DNA of 64,000 bases from Aminobacter anthyllidis (GTDB lineage: Bacteria; Pseudomonadota; Alphaproteobacteria; Rhizobiales; Rhizobiaceae): contig NZ_JAFLWW010000003.1 in the NCBI RefSeq assembly GCF_018555685.1, forward strand, positions 682,001 through 746,000, given 5' to 3'. The notes beneath the pieces are model-generated. The model worked only from the letters and a program-made list of their open reading frames with translations, had not been told where the DNA came from and searched no databases. Positions within the stretch are counted from its first letter, which is position 1, and each line of letters begins with the position of its first letter. Both the position numbers and the translations under genes were made by a program. This document shows positions 9,505-18,528 of the stretch, piece after piece.

Positions 9505-9825
9505 ATGGCAGGTCTGAGCGCATTCGCCTTCGCAGCGAGCATCTTCGCAACGGTTGCGGCATTTTCGGTCGCCGATGCGGCACCAATGGTACCAGCGCCG
9601 GGTGACCTAACAGCCCTTTCCGTCAGCGATGGCCTCATCCTGGCCGGCAGCAGATCGGTGACGGTCTCGAAATCGACCAGCAACTCGAGCTCGCAGTCGA
9701 AAAGCTGCTCCAACGGCAGCTGCACGACCGACACCGATTCCAAGAGCAATTCCGGCACCAGCTCTTCGACCAGTACGTCGACGAGCACCAGCTCTTCGAG
9801 CAATTCGAACACCAACTCGAACTGA
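9505..9825 (+). CDS. secreted low-complexity Ser/Thr/Asn-rich protein
   Basis: A 106-residue protein. An AAAGGAGCAAGG ribosome-binding region (9489-9500) sets the ATG at 9505. Residues 1-26 form a signal peptide with cleavage after VADA. After a short normal stretch (about 27-50), the last 55 residues are almost only Ser, Thr, Asn, Lys and Asp, ending in alternating TSTSTSTSSSSNSNTNSN. One pair of Cys (KSCSNGSC) interrupts the tail. Such a tail would be disordered, hydrophilic and possibly glycosylated in the periplasm or outside. No function is known to me. A strong terminator follows at 9874-9900. Confidence 0.65.
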   Translation: MAGLSAFAFAASIFATVAAFSVADAAPMVPAPGDLTALSVSDGLILAGSRSVTVSKSTSNSSSQSKSCSNGSCTTDTDSKSNSGTSSSTSTSTSTSSSSNSNTNSN

Positions 9826-9873
9826 CCGCGATAGCGCTTCAGCCAGTTTCCAGCGCCGAACCCCAGCATTTCT

Positions 9874-9900
9874 CAGGCCCGCTCCGGCGGGCCTGTTTTT
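9874..9900 (+). terminator. rho-independent terminator
   Basis: A perfect 9-bp stem CAGGCCCGC/GCGGGCCTG with a TCCG tetraloop is followed directly by TTTTT. It ends the secreted Ser/Thr-rich gene and abuts the convergent Lrp gene. Confidence 0.9.
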
Positions 9901-10412
9901 CATGCCAATGGCACCGTCAGCCCGGCCTTGACCCGATCCATCGCCACCAGCGTGCGGAACTTCTTGATGTTGGGGTCAGCAAAAAACAGCCGCCGGGTCA
10001 GCGCCTCATACTCGGCCATGCTAGCAACCGTCACCACCAGCACGAAATCGGCCTCGCCGGTTACGTAGTAGCATTGCTGCACTTCCGGCGCCGCCGCGAA
10101 GGTCGCCTTGGTGGCGTCGAGCAAGTCGATCTGCTCGCTCTCCACCGATATCTCGACGATGATGGTGATCGGCCGTCCCACCCTGTCGGGCTCGACCACC
10201 GCGACATTGGCCGAGATGACGCCGCTCTCTTCCAAACGCTTGATGCGACGTTGCACCGCCGGAGCCGACAGGTTCACCGCTTCGCCGATCTCGCGCTGCG
10301 GCGTTGCGTTGTCGCGCTGCAGGATGTCGAGGATCCTCAGGTCGAAATCATCGAGATCGACTGCCTTCGCCGCTTTCCGCAAAACGCCATCCTTTGCGAT
10401 ACAAACTTGCAT
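9900..10412 (-). CDS. Lrp/AsnC-family transcriptional regulator
   Basis: A 170-residue protein from the ATG at 10412. An AsnC-type winged helix-turn-helix (DFDLRILDILQRDNATPQ...SAPAVQRRIKRLEESGVI, about 20-65) is followed by the RAM ligand-binding domain, with the typical ending RLFFADPNIKKFRTLVAMDRVKAG. The frame is open to 10508, but that part lacks family similarity. It is divergent, across 75 bp, from the diaminopropionate ammonia-lyase gene. Lrp proteins commonly sense an amino acid and control the adjacent amino-acid gene, so this enzyme is its probable target. Confidence 0.92.
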   Translation of the reverse strand: MQVCIAKDGVLRKAAKAVDLDDFDLRILDILQRDNATPQREIGEAVNLSAPAVQRRIKRLEESGVISANVAVVEPDRVGRPITIIVEISVESEQIDLLDATKATFAAAPEVQQCYYVTGEADFVLVVTVASMAEYEALTRRLFFADPNIKKFRTLVAMDRVKAGLTVPLA

Positions 10413-10487
10413 CAACACGGTCAGATAAGAGCGCATTTCTCGCCAACGGTGCAATATAAATGCGCCGACCGAGGAGACACCGCCGCA

Positions 10488-11684
10488 ATGCTCATCCGCA
10501 ACCAGCATCCCGACTACCGCAAGCCGCTAGAAGCGATCGATGCCGAGACACTTGGCGTTGCCGCCGCCGAAACTGTCGAGCGCTTCCTGGCGCGCCGGCC
10601 GAACCACCGCCCGACGCCGCTGCGTTCGCTGCCGGCGCTCGCGAGCGAGCTCAACCTTGGCGCCATTCACCTCAAGGACGAGGGCTATCGCCTCGGCCTC
10701 GGCAGCTTCAAGGCGCTCGGCGGTGCCTATGCGGTCATCCGCCTGGTGCTGGAAGCGGCGGAACAGGAGCTCGGCCACCCGGTCGACATCGCCGAACTGC
10801 ACAGCCCTGAAGTGGCGAAAATCTCCGCCACCATGACCTTCGGCTGCGCCACCGACGGCAATCATGGCCGCTCGGTCGCCCAAGGGGCGCAGCTTGTCGG
10901 CGCCCGCTCGGTGATCTTCGTTCATGGCGGGGTCAGCGACGCGCGCGTCGCGGCCATCGCCCGCTACGGCGCCGTGATGGAGCGCGTCGCCGGCACCTAT
11001 GACGATTCCGTCGCCGAGGCCGCCCGCGTCTGCGAAGCCAATGGCTGGACCGTCGTCTCCGACACCTCATGGCCCGGCTACGAGCGCATCCCCGGACTTG
11101 TCATGCAGGGCTACACCGCGATCTTCCGCGAGGCGCTCGAAAAGCTGCCTGAAGCACCGACCCATGTCTTCATCCAGTCCGGCGTCGGCGGCATCGCCGC
11201 CGCTGCCTCGGGCTACCTCGCCTGCCGCCTTGGCGAGGCGCGTCCGACCTTCGTGGTCGTCGATCCCGCCCGCGCCGCCTGCATCTTCGAAACCGCGCGG
11301 CAAGGCAAGCCGGTCAAGCTCCAGCATGGCGAACCAACCGTCATGGCGATGCTCGAATGCTACGAGCCCTCGCAGGTCGCCTGGCGCGTGCTGTCGCGTG
11401 TCGCCGACGCCTTCATGACCGTCGAGGACGAGATCGCCGTCGAAGTCATGAACCTTCTCGCCCGCCCGTTCGGCCACGACCCGGTGGTGGTATCAGGCGA
11501 AAGCGGCGGCGCCGGTCTCGCCGGCCTGCTCGTCGCCGCCCGCGACCCCGAGATGCGCGCGGCCATCGGCCTCGACGCCCATTCACGCGTCCTGCTCGTC
11601 GTCACCGAAGGCGCCACCGATCCCGACCGCTACCGCGAGCTGGTCGGCCTTACGCCGGGGGATCTTGCCATCGCAGGGAAATGA
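10488..11684 (+). CDS. dpaL: diaminopropionate ammonia-lyase
   Basis: A PLP fold-type II enzyme that converts 2,3-diaminopropionate to pyruvate and ammonia. The 398-residue frame has the PLP-lysine motif GLGSFKALGGAYA (about residue 70-82), the GCATDGNHGRSVA block that holds the cofactor (about 120-132), the Gly-rich SGVGGIAAAASGY phosphate loop and SGESGGAGLAG near the C-terminus. These match the DpaL/YgeX group rather than threonine dehydratase. GAGGAGA at 10471-10477 supports the ATG at 10488. The divergent Lrp gene is a likely regulator. Confidence 0.88.
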   Translation: MLIRNQHPDYRKPLEAIDAETLGVAAAETVERFLARRPNHRPTPLRSLPALASELNLGAIHLKDEGYRLGLGSFKALGGAYAVIRLVLEAAEQELGHPVDIAELHSPEVAKISATMTFGCATDGNHGRSVAQGAQLVGARSVIFVHGGVSDARVAAIARYGAVMERVAGTYDDSVAEAARVCEANGWTVVSDTSWPGYERIPGLVMQGYTAIFREALEKLPEAPTHVFIQSGVGGIAAAASGYLACRLGEARPTFVVVDPARAACIFETARQGKPVKLQHGEPTVMAMLECYEPSQVAWRVLSRVADAFMTVEDEIAVEVMNLLARPFGHDPVVVSGESGGAGLAGLLVAARDPEMRAAIGLDAHSRVLLVVTEGATDPDRYRELVGLTPGDLAIAGK

Positions 11685-11712
11685 CGGACGTTCCCTTCTG
11701 CGGGCGGCGCCC

Positions 11713-11735
11713 CCTTCTCTCCTTGTGGGAGAAGG
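11713..11735. repeat. short intergenic inverted repeat
   Basis: CCTTCTC and GAGAAGG frame a 9-nt loop in the gap after dpaL. The CTCTCC/GGGAGA core resembles part of the larger repeat at 48266-48403, and this kind of sequence is common between rhizobial genes. It lacks a T-tract on either side. Confidence 0.35.
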
Positions 11736-11828
11736 CAAGCGCGCTTCTTCCACCCACTTCGCGCCATGCTAGTGCAATGTCCGCCGCCTATCAGCGATCA
11801 TCCAGTCTGACATGAGGGCACGTCCGAG

Positions 11829-13184
11829 ATGACCTTTTCTACCGCGGCAGTTTCCTCCAGCTCGCACTTTCCATCCATCGCCGAGATCAAGCGCATCCTC
11901 GTCGAGCGCATCGACGTGCAGCGCCAGAGCGTCGGCATCGTGGTCGGCACGTTCGGCCCCGAAGGCCGCGTGATCGTCTCGCATGGCAATTTCGGCGCCT
12001 ACTACGCCCGCCCGGTCGACGCCGACACTGCCTTCGAAATCGGCTCGATCACCAAGGTCTTCACCACGCTTGTGCTTGCCGAAATGGCTGGGCGCGGCGA
12101 GATCGGGCTGGACGACCCGGTCGCCATGCACCTGCCCGCAACCGTCCACATGCCCACGCGCGCCGGCCGCGAGATCACCCTGACCGACCTCGCCACCCAC
12201 ACCTCGGGCCTGCCGCGCCTGCCTGAAAACATGGCGCCTGCGGACGACGACAACCCCTATGCCGACTACAGCGTCGAGCAGATGTACGCGTTCCTGTCCG
12301 CCTATGAGCTGCCGCGCGACATCGGCAGCCAGTACGAGTACTCCAATCTCGGCATGGGCCTGCTCGGCCACGTGCTCGCCCGCCGTGCCGGCACGAGCTA
12401 TGGCGCGCTGGTCCGCGAGCGCATCCTGGCACCGCTCAACATGCGCTCCACCGCCGACACCCCGGCCGTCTACATGAAGTCGCGCCTCGCCAACGGCCAC
12501 GATGACCAGCTGATGCCGGTGCTGAACTGGGACCTGCCGACGCTCGCCGGTGCCGGCGCCCTGCTGTCCACCGCCGACGACATGATGAACTTCGTCGAGA
12601 TGCTGGTCGATGCCCGTACTTCGCCGCTCCGCGAAGCGCTCGCCACCACGCTTTCAATCCGCCGCCCGGCTGACGCGGGAGACGACGAGACAGGCCTCGG
12701 CTGGGTCATCTCGGGGAGCGGCGACGACCAGATCATCTGGCACAATGGCGGCACCGGCGGCTATCGCTCCTATCTCGGCTTCATGCCAGCCAAGGGTGTC
12801 GGGGTCGTAGCCCTTTCCAACACCTCGACCGAAGCCGGCGTCGACGACATCGGCCGGCACCTGCTCGACAGCAGGAACCCGCTGGCCGAGCCGCCGCGAG
12901 AACGAGTCGCAATCACCCTCGATCCGGCGATCTATGATCGCTATGTCGGCATCTACAGGCTGGCCCCGGAGTTCGAGATCGCGATCACGCGTGAAGGTGC
13001 GGGCCTGTTCGCCCAGGCGACCGGCCAGGGCCGCCTCGAGATTTTTGCCGAGAACGAGACGCGGTTCTTCCTCAAGGTCGTCAACGCCCAGATCACCTTC
13101 GACGTCGGCGCCGACGGGCGCGCCACCGGCCTGACGCTGCACCAGAACGGCACCGACCAAAAGGCGCCGCGAGCGGAGGCGTAG
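11829..13184 (+). CDS. serine hydrolase, beta-lactamase/penicillin-binding family (class C-like)
   Basis: A 451-residue protein with the three active-site elements of the AmpC/DD-peptidase family: S-I-T-K at about residue 73, Y-S-N at about 170 and H-N-G-G at about 304. The C-terminal 100 residues (DPAIYDRYVGIYRLAPEFEIAITREG...) look like the lipocalin-like DUF3471 module often attached to such enzymes. There is no signal peptide, which suggests a cytoplasmic esterase or peptidase rather than a beta-lactamase. The substrate is unknown. It lies 42 bp before an alpha/beta hydrolase, but a hairpin separates them. Confidence 0.87.
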   Translation: MTFSTAAVSSSSHFPSIAEIKRILVERIDVQRQSVGIVVGTFGPEGRVIVSHGNFGAYYARPVDADTAFEIGSITKVFTTLVLAEMAGRGEIGLDDPVAMHLPATVHMPTRAGREITLTDLATHTSGLPRLPENMAPADDDNPYADYSVEQMYAFLSAYELPRDIGSQYEYSNLGMGLLGHVLARRAGTSYGALVRERILAPLNMRSTADTPAVYMKSRLANGHDDQLMPVLNWDLPTLAGAGALLSTADDMMNFVEMLVDARTSPLREALATTLSIRRPADAGDDETGLGWVISGSGDDQIIWHNGGTGGYRSYLGFMPAKGVGVVALSNTSTEAGVDDIGRHLLDSRNPLAEPPRERVAITLDPAIYDRYVGIYRLAPEFEIAITREGAGLFAQATGQGRLEIFAENETRFFLKVVNAQITFDVGADGRATGLTLHQNGTDQKAPRAEA

Positions 13185-13213
13185 CCGCGGGCCATCGGAG
13201 CGGATATCCTGTT

Positions 13214-13239
13214 CGCGTCGAGGCCAATGCCTCGACGCG
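13214..13239 (+). repeat. 10-bp-arm hairpin between two hydrolase genes
   Basis: CGCGTCGAGG and CCTCGACGCG are perfect inverted arms around a 6-nt loop that contains an ATG (13227). No T-tract follows. It could end the upstream message or hinder use of that ATG, which is why I start the next gene at 13257. Confidence 0.55.
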
Positions 13240-13256
13240 ATGGGTTTCGATCACCG

Positions 13257-14075
13257 ATGAAACCGATGTCCCAGGACGATTTCGCCTCGTCGAAGCAGGG
13301 TTGCCTCCTGCCGAATGGTATCCGTATCGCCTATGTCGAACTTGGCGACCTGCGCGGAACGCCCGTTCTGCTCCTGCACGGCTTTACCGACAGCGCGCGC
13401 AGCTGGAGCCTGGTTGCGCCCTGCCTTGCGGCCGGCCTGCGGCTCATCGCACCTGACTTGCGCGGGCATGGGCATTCCGACAAGCCGGAGGGATGCTACG
13501 CGATCCCCGAACTGGCCCATGACCTCAGGCTTTTCCTTGCCGAACTCGGCATCGCGCAAGCCCATGTCGTCGGTCATTCGCTGGGAGGGCGGCTTGCGCA
13601 AGCCGTTGCCGAACGCTGGCCGCAAATCGTCCGCAAGATCGTGCTGATGTCGACATCCCCCGTGCCGCGCGAACGTGCTGGCTGGCTGTGGAACAACATC
13701 GTCGGACTGCGCGATCCCATTGATCCGGATGGCGATTTCGTGCGGGAATGGTGCACCGGCACCGTGCCGGTGGACGAGGAATTCCTCATCCATGTCCGCC
13801 GGGAATGCGCCGCTGTTCCAGCCCGTATCTGGCATTCGGTCTATTATGAGCAGACGGCCTACGATCCACTGCCACTACTGCGGGACATTTCCGCCCCGAC
13901 GCTCATCATGCGCGGCGAACACGACGACATCGCCACGTCAGAACATCAATCTCAGATGCTGGCCGCGATCGGCGGCGCAAAGCTGATCACGCTGCCTGGC
14001 CTTGGCCACAACATGCATTGGGAGGCGCCCGACCTTGTCGCCGGGCACATCCGTTCGTTTCTTCAGCGGGCGTAG
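13257..14075 (+). CDS. alpha/beta-fold hydrolase
   Basis: A 272-residue hydrolase. LLLHGFTDSARSW forms the oxyanion region, VVGHSLGGRLAQAVA the nucleophile elbow (Ser about 108), MRGEHDDIAT holds the acid Asp and LPGLGHNMHWEAP the catalytic His. The fold fits esterases, haloperoxidase-like and C-C hydrolases; the substrate cannot be told. The ATG at 13227 would give ten more residues, but it lies in a strong hairpin loop, so 13257 (or 13266) is preferred. The gene converges on the RND pump gene with 4 bp between them. Confidence 0.85.
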   Translation: MKPMSQDDFASSKQGCLLPNGIRIAYVELGDLRGTPVLLLHGFTDSARSWSLVAPCLAAGLRLIAPDLRGHGHSDKPEGCYAIPELAHDLRLFLAELGIAQAHVVGHSLGGRLAQAVAERWPQIVRKIVLMSTSPVPRERAGWLWNNIVGLRDPIDPDGDFVREWCTGTVPVDEEFLIHVRRECAAVPARIWHSVYYEQTAYDPLPLLRDISAPTLIMRGEHDDIATSEHQSQMLAAIGGAKLITLPGLGHNMHWEAPDLVAGHIRSFLQRA

Positions 14076-14079
14076 ACCC

Positions 14080-17000
14080 CTATTCCGCCGCCAGCGCCGG
14101 GTGCAGAATGACCGCAGCGGTGTCTTCGCCCTTCTCCACCTGCGGTTCGGCCGGCTTGTTCTTCGGCTCACGGCCGAAGAACAGCGCATAGCCGGCCGGC
14201 AGCACCAGGATGGTCAAGACAGTGGCCACCAGGATGCCGCCCATCATCGCATAGGCGAGCGGGCCCCAGAACACGCCCCAGGAAATCGGGATCAGCGCCA
14301 GCACCGCCGTCATCGCCGTCAACACGATCGGCCGGAAGCGGCGCACGGCGGCGCCAATGATCGCCTCCGAACGCTCCATGCCCGCCGCGATGTCCTGGTC
14401 GATCTGGTCGATCAGGATGATCGAGTTGCGGATGATGATGCCGAGCAGCGCGATGACGCCGAGGATCGCCACGAAGCCGAACGGCGCGCCAGAGATCAGC
14501 AGCGCCGCCGCCGCGCCGATGATGCCGAGCGGACCGGTGGCCAGCACCAGCATCGCCTTGCCGAAGTGCTGCAGCTGCACCATCAGCAAAAGCACGATGA
14601 CCAGCAGCATGACAGGGGCCTTGGCGGCGATCGAGGCCTGGCTTTCGGCCGCATCCTCCGCACCGCCCTGGATCTCGACCTTGTAGCCGGGCGCCAGGCT
14701 GTCGCGCAGCGGCTTGAGATCGGCGTAGAGCTTCATCGCCACGTCGTTGGGCTGGATGTGGTCGGGCAGCGTCGCACGGACCGTAATGGTGGGCAGGCGG
14801 TCGCGGCGCCATTCGATGCCCTGCTCCATCACAGGCACCACCTTGGCCACCTGCGACAGCGGCACGAACCCGCCGAAGTCGGTTGGAATATAGACCGAGT
14901 TGACCGCCGTCAGCAGGTGACGGTTGGCTTCAGGCTCGCGGGCGACGATCGACACCGTCTCCTCGCCGTCGCGGAAGTTGTCGAGCGGCGCGCCCTGCAT
15001 CGTCGCCTGCAGCATCTGGCGGATGCGCTGCGAGGAAACGCCCAGTGCCCGCGCCCTGTCCTGGTCGACGACCAGCTTCATCGCCGGCACCTGCTCCAGC
15101 CAGTCGTCATGGATGGCGGCAAGCTCTGGCGTCGCAGCGAACTTCGCCTTGACCTCGTCGGCGATGCGACGCACCTCGGCCCTGTCGGGACCGGTCACGC
15201 GCAGCTGCACCGGCCAGCCGGTCGGCGGTCCGAGGAACAGCCGGTCGACCTTGCCGCGGATCGAAGGAAAATCCTCGGCCAGGATGCCGCGCAGCTTGAC
15301 GATCAGCCGCTCGCGCGCCGGCTCGTCATTGGCCATGATCAGGAGCTGGGCGTAGTTCGGGTTGCGCAGCTGCTGGTCGAGCGGCAGGAAGAAGCGCGGC
15401 GCGCCCTCGCCGATATAGGTGGCGATGAACTTCTTGTCCGGATCGGCCATCATTTTGGCTTCCAGCGCCTCGGCCTGCTTTTCGACCTCCTTGATGGAGG
15501 TGCCTTCGGGCAGCCACAGATCGACGAGGATTTCGGGCCGCGACGACTGCGGGAAGAAGTTCTGCGGAATGAACTGGAAGGCAAACAGCGAGCCGAAGAA
15601 CGTCACCAGCGTCATCACCAGCACGATGATGCGGTGGCGCACGGCCCAGCTCACCGTCGCGCGCAGGCGGCGGTAGAAGCTGGTGTCGAAGGCATCGTGA
15701 TGGCTGCCGGCATGCTGGCGCTGCTTGAGGATCATGTTGCCGAGCCATGGCGTGAAATAGACCGCCACGAACCACGATATCACCAAGGCGATGCCGACGA
15801 CGTAGAACAGCGAGCGCACATATTCGCCCGCCGTGGATTCGGCGAAGCCGACGGGGATGAAGCCCGCGGTGGTGATCAGCGTGCCGGTCAGCATCGGAAA
15901 CGCCGTCGACGAATAGGCAAAGGATGCCGCCTCGACCTTGACCAGCCCCTCCTCGAGCTTGCGCTCCATCATCTCGACGACGATCATCGCGTCGTCGACG
16001 AGCAGCCCGAGCGCGATGATCAGCGCGCCGAGCGAAATGCGCTGCAGGTCGATGCCGAGCTGGTACATCACAGCGAAAGTAGCGGCCAGCACCAGCGGGA
16101 TGGTGATGGCGATGACCAGGCCCGAGCGCCAGCCGATCGACAGGAACGACACCACCAGCACGATCAGCAGCGCTTCGATCAGCGCCTTCATGAACTCGCC
16201 GATGGCTTCCGTCACCACTTCCGGCTGGTTGGAGATCTGGTCGACCGAAACGCCATAGGGCAGCGCTTCCTCGAAACGCTTGTAGGTCTCCTCGACCGCC
16301 TTGCCGACGTCGGTGACCTTGAAGCCCTTGGCCATCACCACGCCGACCTGGACGCTGTCCTGGCCGTTGTAGCGGAACTTGCGCTGGTATGGATCCTCAA
16401 GCCCGGTCGTCACGGTGGCGATGTCGCCGAGACGGGTGACCTGGTTGCCGGCGCGCAGGCGCAGCTCGCGGATGTCGGCTGTCTTGGAAAGATCGCCCTC
16501 GACCGAAATGCGTACCGAATGTGTGCCGGTATCGACGGCGCCGGCCGGGTCGATGTTGTTCTGGCCGGCAATGGTGTTGCGCACGTCGTTCAGCGTCAGG
16601 CCGCGTTCGGCCAGCGCCTTGGACGAGACGTCGATGTAGATGCGCTGCGGCTGGTCGCCGAGGATGACGGCCTTTTCGACGCCGGGCGTCGTCAACAGCA
16701 TGTCGCGCGCCTTGATCGCCAGCGCCTTGAGCTCGGGATAGCTGTAGCCCTCGCCGGCGATCGAATGCAGCGTGATGAAGGTGTCGCCGAACTCGTCGTT
16801 GAAATAGGGTCCGAGCAGGCCTTGCGGCAGCTCGCTCGAAATGTCGCCGACCTTCTTGCGCACCTGGTAGAAGGCGTCCTTCACCTCGGCGGTGTTGGTG
16901 TCGCCCTTGACCTGCACGGTAATGATGGCGCTGCCGGCGCGGGTATAGGACTTCACCCAGTCGAGATGCGGCGTTTCCTGCAGCTTGCGCTCGATCTTGT

Positions 17001-17223
17001 TGACGACCTGGTCCTGCATCTCCTCGATCGAAGCGCCCGGCCATACCGCCTGCACCACCATGACGCGGAAGGTGAATTCCGGATCCTCGCTCTGGCCCAT
17101 GCGCATCAGGCCGAGGGCACCGGTGATGATGATCAGCCCGAACAGGAAGCGTGCGATGCTCGGATGCCCGATCGCCCAACGCGACAGGTTGAAGGGCTTT
17201 TTGTCCTGGCTGGAATTGTCCAT
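14080..17223 (-). CDS. RND-family multidrug efflux permease
   Basis: A 1047-residue inner-membrane proton-driven pump. It has the AcrB/HAE-type layout: TM1 near 20-40, a large periplasmic loop, a TM2-7 block with GLLVDDAMIVVE (the Asp pair of the proton relay, about 405), a second periplasmic loop, and TM8-12 with LGIIIRNSIILIDQID. The N-terminus SRWAIGHPSIARFLFGLIIITGALGLMRMGQSEDPEF is typical. The ATG at 17223 is preferred over a GTG at 17265. It follows the membrane-fusion gene by 113 bp in the tetR-adaptor-pump operon. No outer-membrane factor gene is nearby, so a shared TolC-like channel is likely. Confidence 0.95.
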   Translation of the reverse strand: MDNSSQDKKPFNLSRWAIGHPSIARFLFGLIIITGALGLMRMGQSEDPEFTFRVMVVQAVWPGASIEEMQDQVVNKIERKLQETPHLDWVKSYTRAGSAIITVQVKGDTNTAEVKDAFYQVRKKVGDISSELPQGLLGPYFNDEFGDTFITLHSIAGEGYSYPELKALAIKARDMLLTTPGVEKAVILGDQPQRIYIDVSSKALAERGLTLNDVRNTIAGQNNIDPAGAVDTGTHSVRISVEGDLSKTADIRELRLRAGNQVTRLGDIATVTTGLEDPYQRKFRYNGQDSVQVGVVMAKGFKVTDVGKAVEETYKRFEEALPYGVSVDQISNQPEVVTEAIGEFMKALIEALLIVLVVSFLSIGWRSGLVIAITIPLVLAATFAVMYQLGIDLQRISLGALIIALGLLVDDAMIVVEMMERKLEEGLVKVEAASFAYSSTAFPMLTGTLITTAGFIPVGFAESTAGEYVRSLFYVVGIALVISWFVAVYFTPWLGNMILKQRQHAGSHHDAFDTSFYRRLRATVSWAVRHRIIVLVMTLVTFFGSLFAFQFIPQNFFPQSSRPEILVDLWLPEGTSIKEVEKQAEALEAKMMADPDKKFIATYIGEGAPRFFLPLDQQLRNPNYAQLLIMANDEPARERLIVKLRGILAEDFPSIRGKVDRLFLGPPTGWPVQLRVTGPDRAEVRRIADEVKAKFAATPELAAIHDDWLEQVPAMKLVVDQDRARALGVSSQRIRQMLQATMQGAPLDNFRDGEETVSIVAREPEANRHLLTAVNSVYIPTDFGGFVPLSQVAKVVPVMEQGIEWRRDRLPTITVRATLPDHIQPNDVAMKLYADLKPLRDSLAPGYKVEIQGGAEDAAESQASIAAKAPVMLLVIVLLLMVQLQHFGKAMLVLATGPLGIIGAAAALLISGAPFGFVAILGVIALLGIIIRNSIILIDQIDQDIAAGMERSEAIIGAAVRRFRPIVLTAMTAVLALIPISWGVFWGPLAYAMMGGILVATVLTILVLPAGYALFFGREPKNKPAEPQVEKGEDTAAVILHPALAAE

Positions 17224-17299
17224 GGCCGTGGTTCCACGCTGGCGCACGCGGCCGGTATCCGGCACAGCTGATGCGCAGGTTCAATTTTGAATGGCGTTG

Positions 17300-17322
17300 G
17301 CGGCGGCCAGATCGGCCGCCGC
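17300..17322 (-). repeat. intercistronic hairpin between adaptor and RND pump genes
   Basis: GCGGCGGCC and GGCCGCCGC are perfect 9-bp arms with a 5-nt loop, between the adaptor stop and the pump start. There is no T-tract, so it is more likely an mRNA-stability or partial-attenuation element than a full terminator. Confidence 0.5.
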
Positions 17323-17336
17323 GGCAGGCACTGTCT

Positions 17337-18485
17337 TTAGCGAATGGCCGCGGTGGCTTCGTTCGAAGCAGCGCGCTGTTCCGGCGTCGGCAGCTTGACC
17401 TTCAGGTTTTCGGCCATGAACTGCGTTCCGGCGGCGACGACGATGTCGCCCGGCTTCAGCCCGTCGGCGACCTGGACGCCGGCATCGGCGAAGCTTGCGA
17501 CCTTGATGCCACGGGCATGCACCTGTTCGTCGTTGACGACCCACACGATGTCCTTGCCGTCCTGATTGGCCAATGCGCTGAGCGGGATCGACACGAACTC
17601 CTTGCCGTTATTTACCGACGCCTCGATTGTCGCACTCATGCCCAGCAGCACGCGGGCATCATCGGGCAGGCTGACGCGCACCGAAAACGTCCGCGACTGC
17701 GGATCGGCACTGCCGGCGACCTCGCGCACCTTGCCGTCGAGCACGAGCTTGTCGTCGGACCAGAAGCTCACCTTGACCGGCTTGCCGGGCTGGAACTGGG
17801 CGATCTCCAGTTCGGGAACGGCGATCTGCACTTCCTTGTCGCCGTCGACCGCGACCGCGACGACAGGCGTTCCGGCGCCGACCACCTGGCCGCTATCAGC
17901 GTTGACTGCGGTGACGATGCCGTTCTGGTCGGCGCGAAGCTCGGCATAACCGACCTGGTTCCTGGCCTGGCGCAGCGACGAAAGCGCTGCGTCGCGCTGC
18001 GACGAAGCCTGCTTGTAGGCAAGCGATGCCTGCTCGCGCTGGGCTTCGGACGCGAACTTCTTGGCAAACAGCTGCGCTGCGCGATCGTCGACAAGGCGGG
18101 CCGTCTCGACCTGCTTTTCGGCCGCCTGCAGGTTGGCTTCCGCCGTGCTGACGCCGAGCTGGTAGTCGGTTGCATCGATGCGGGCGAGCAGGTCGCCCGA
18201 CTTCACCTTGTCGCCGATGTTGACGACCCGTTCGGTGATCTTGCCGGCGACGCGGAAGCCGAGATTCATCTCGGTGCGCGCCTTCACGGCACCCGAATAG
18301 TCGAGCTCGCGGGTCGTACCCATGCTGGCGATCTCGACAACCTTGACGGGGCGGATCGCTTCGACCGTCTCGGTCTTGGCTTCGGAGCAGGCGGAAAGGC
18401 CAACGCCAAGCAGCGACACCAGAGCCAGGCTGGCAAGAGGACGCAGGTTCGCATTGAAGGTTTTGAACGAAATCATCGTTCGCAC
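17337..18485 (-). CDS. RND efflux periplasmic adaptor (membrane fusion protein), lipoprotein
   Basis: A 382-residue adaptor that links the pump to an outer-membrane channel. The signal sequence ends in a lipobox, L-S-A-C with Cys33, so it should be lipid-anchored. The order is biotinyl-lipoyl half (VAGKITERVVNIGDKVKSGDLLARID), coiled-coil hairpin (about 105-170), second lipoyl half (ELRADQNGIVTAVNADSGQVV), beta-barrel and the C-terminal membrane-proximal domain (GLKPGDIVVAAG). It lies 43 bp after tetR and 113 bp before the pump gene. Confidence 0.94.
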   Translation of the reverse strand: MRTMISFKTFNANLRPLASLALVSLLGVGLSACSEAKTETVEAIRPVKVVEIASMGTTRELDYSGAVKARTEMNLGFRVAGKITERVVNIGDKVKSGDLLARIDATDYQLGVSTAEANLQAAEKQVETARLVDDRAAQLFAKKFASEAQREQASLAYKQASSQRDAALSSLRQARNQVGYAELRADQNGIVTAVNADSGQVVGAGTPVVAVAVDGDKEVQIAVPELEIAQFQPGKPVKVSFWSDDKLVLDGKVREVAGSADPQSRTFSVRVSLPDDARVLLGMSATIEASVNNGKEFVSIPLSALANQDGKDIVWVVNDEQVHARGIKVASFADAGVQVADGLKPGDIVVAAGTQFMAENLKVKLPTPEQRAASNEATAAIR

Positions 18486-18528
18486 TCCTGGTTGTCTATT
18501 GATCTTGATGTCGGCCCGTGGGCCCCGG

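Noticed and set aside
14002-17271. Very long open frame (1089 codons) on the + strand
   Set aside because: It is antisense to the RND pump gene. Its composition (Asp/His/Arg/Gln-rich) is the usual shadow of GC-rich third positions, and it matches no family.
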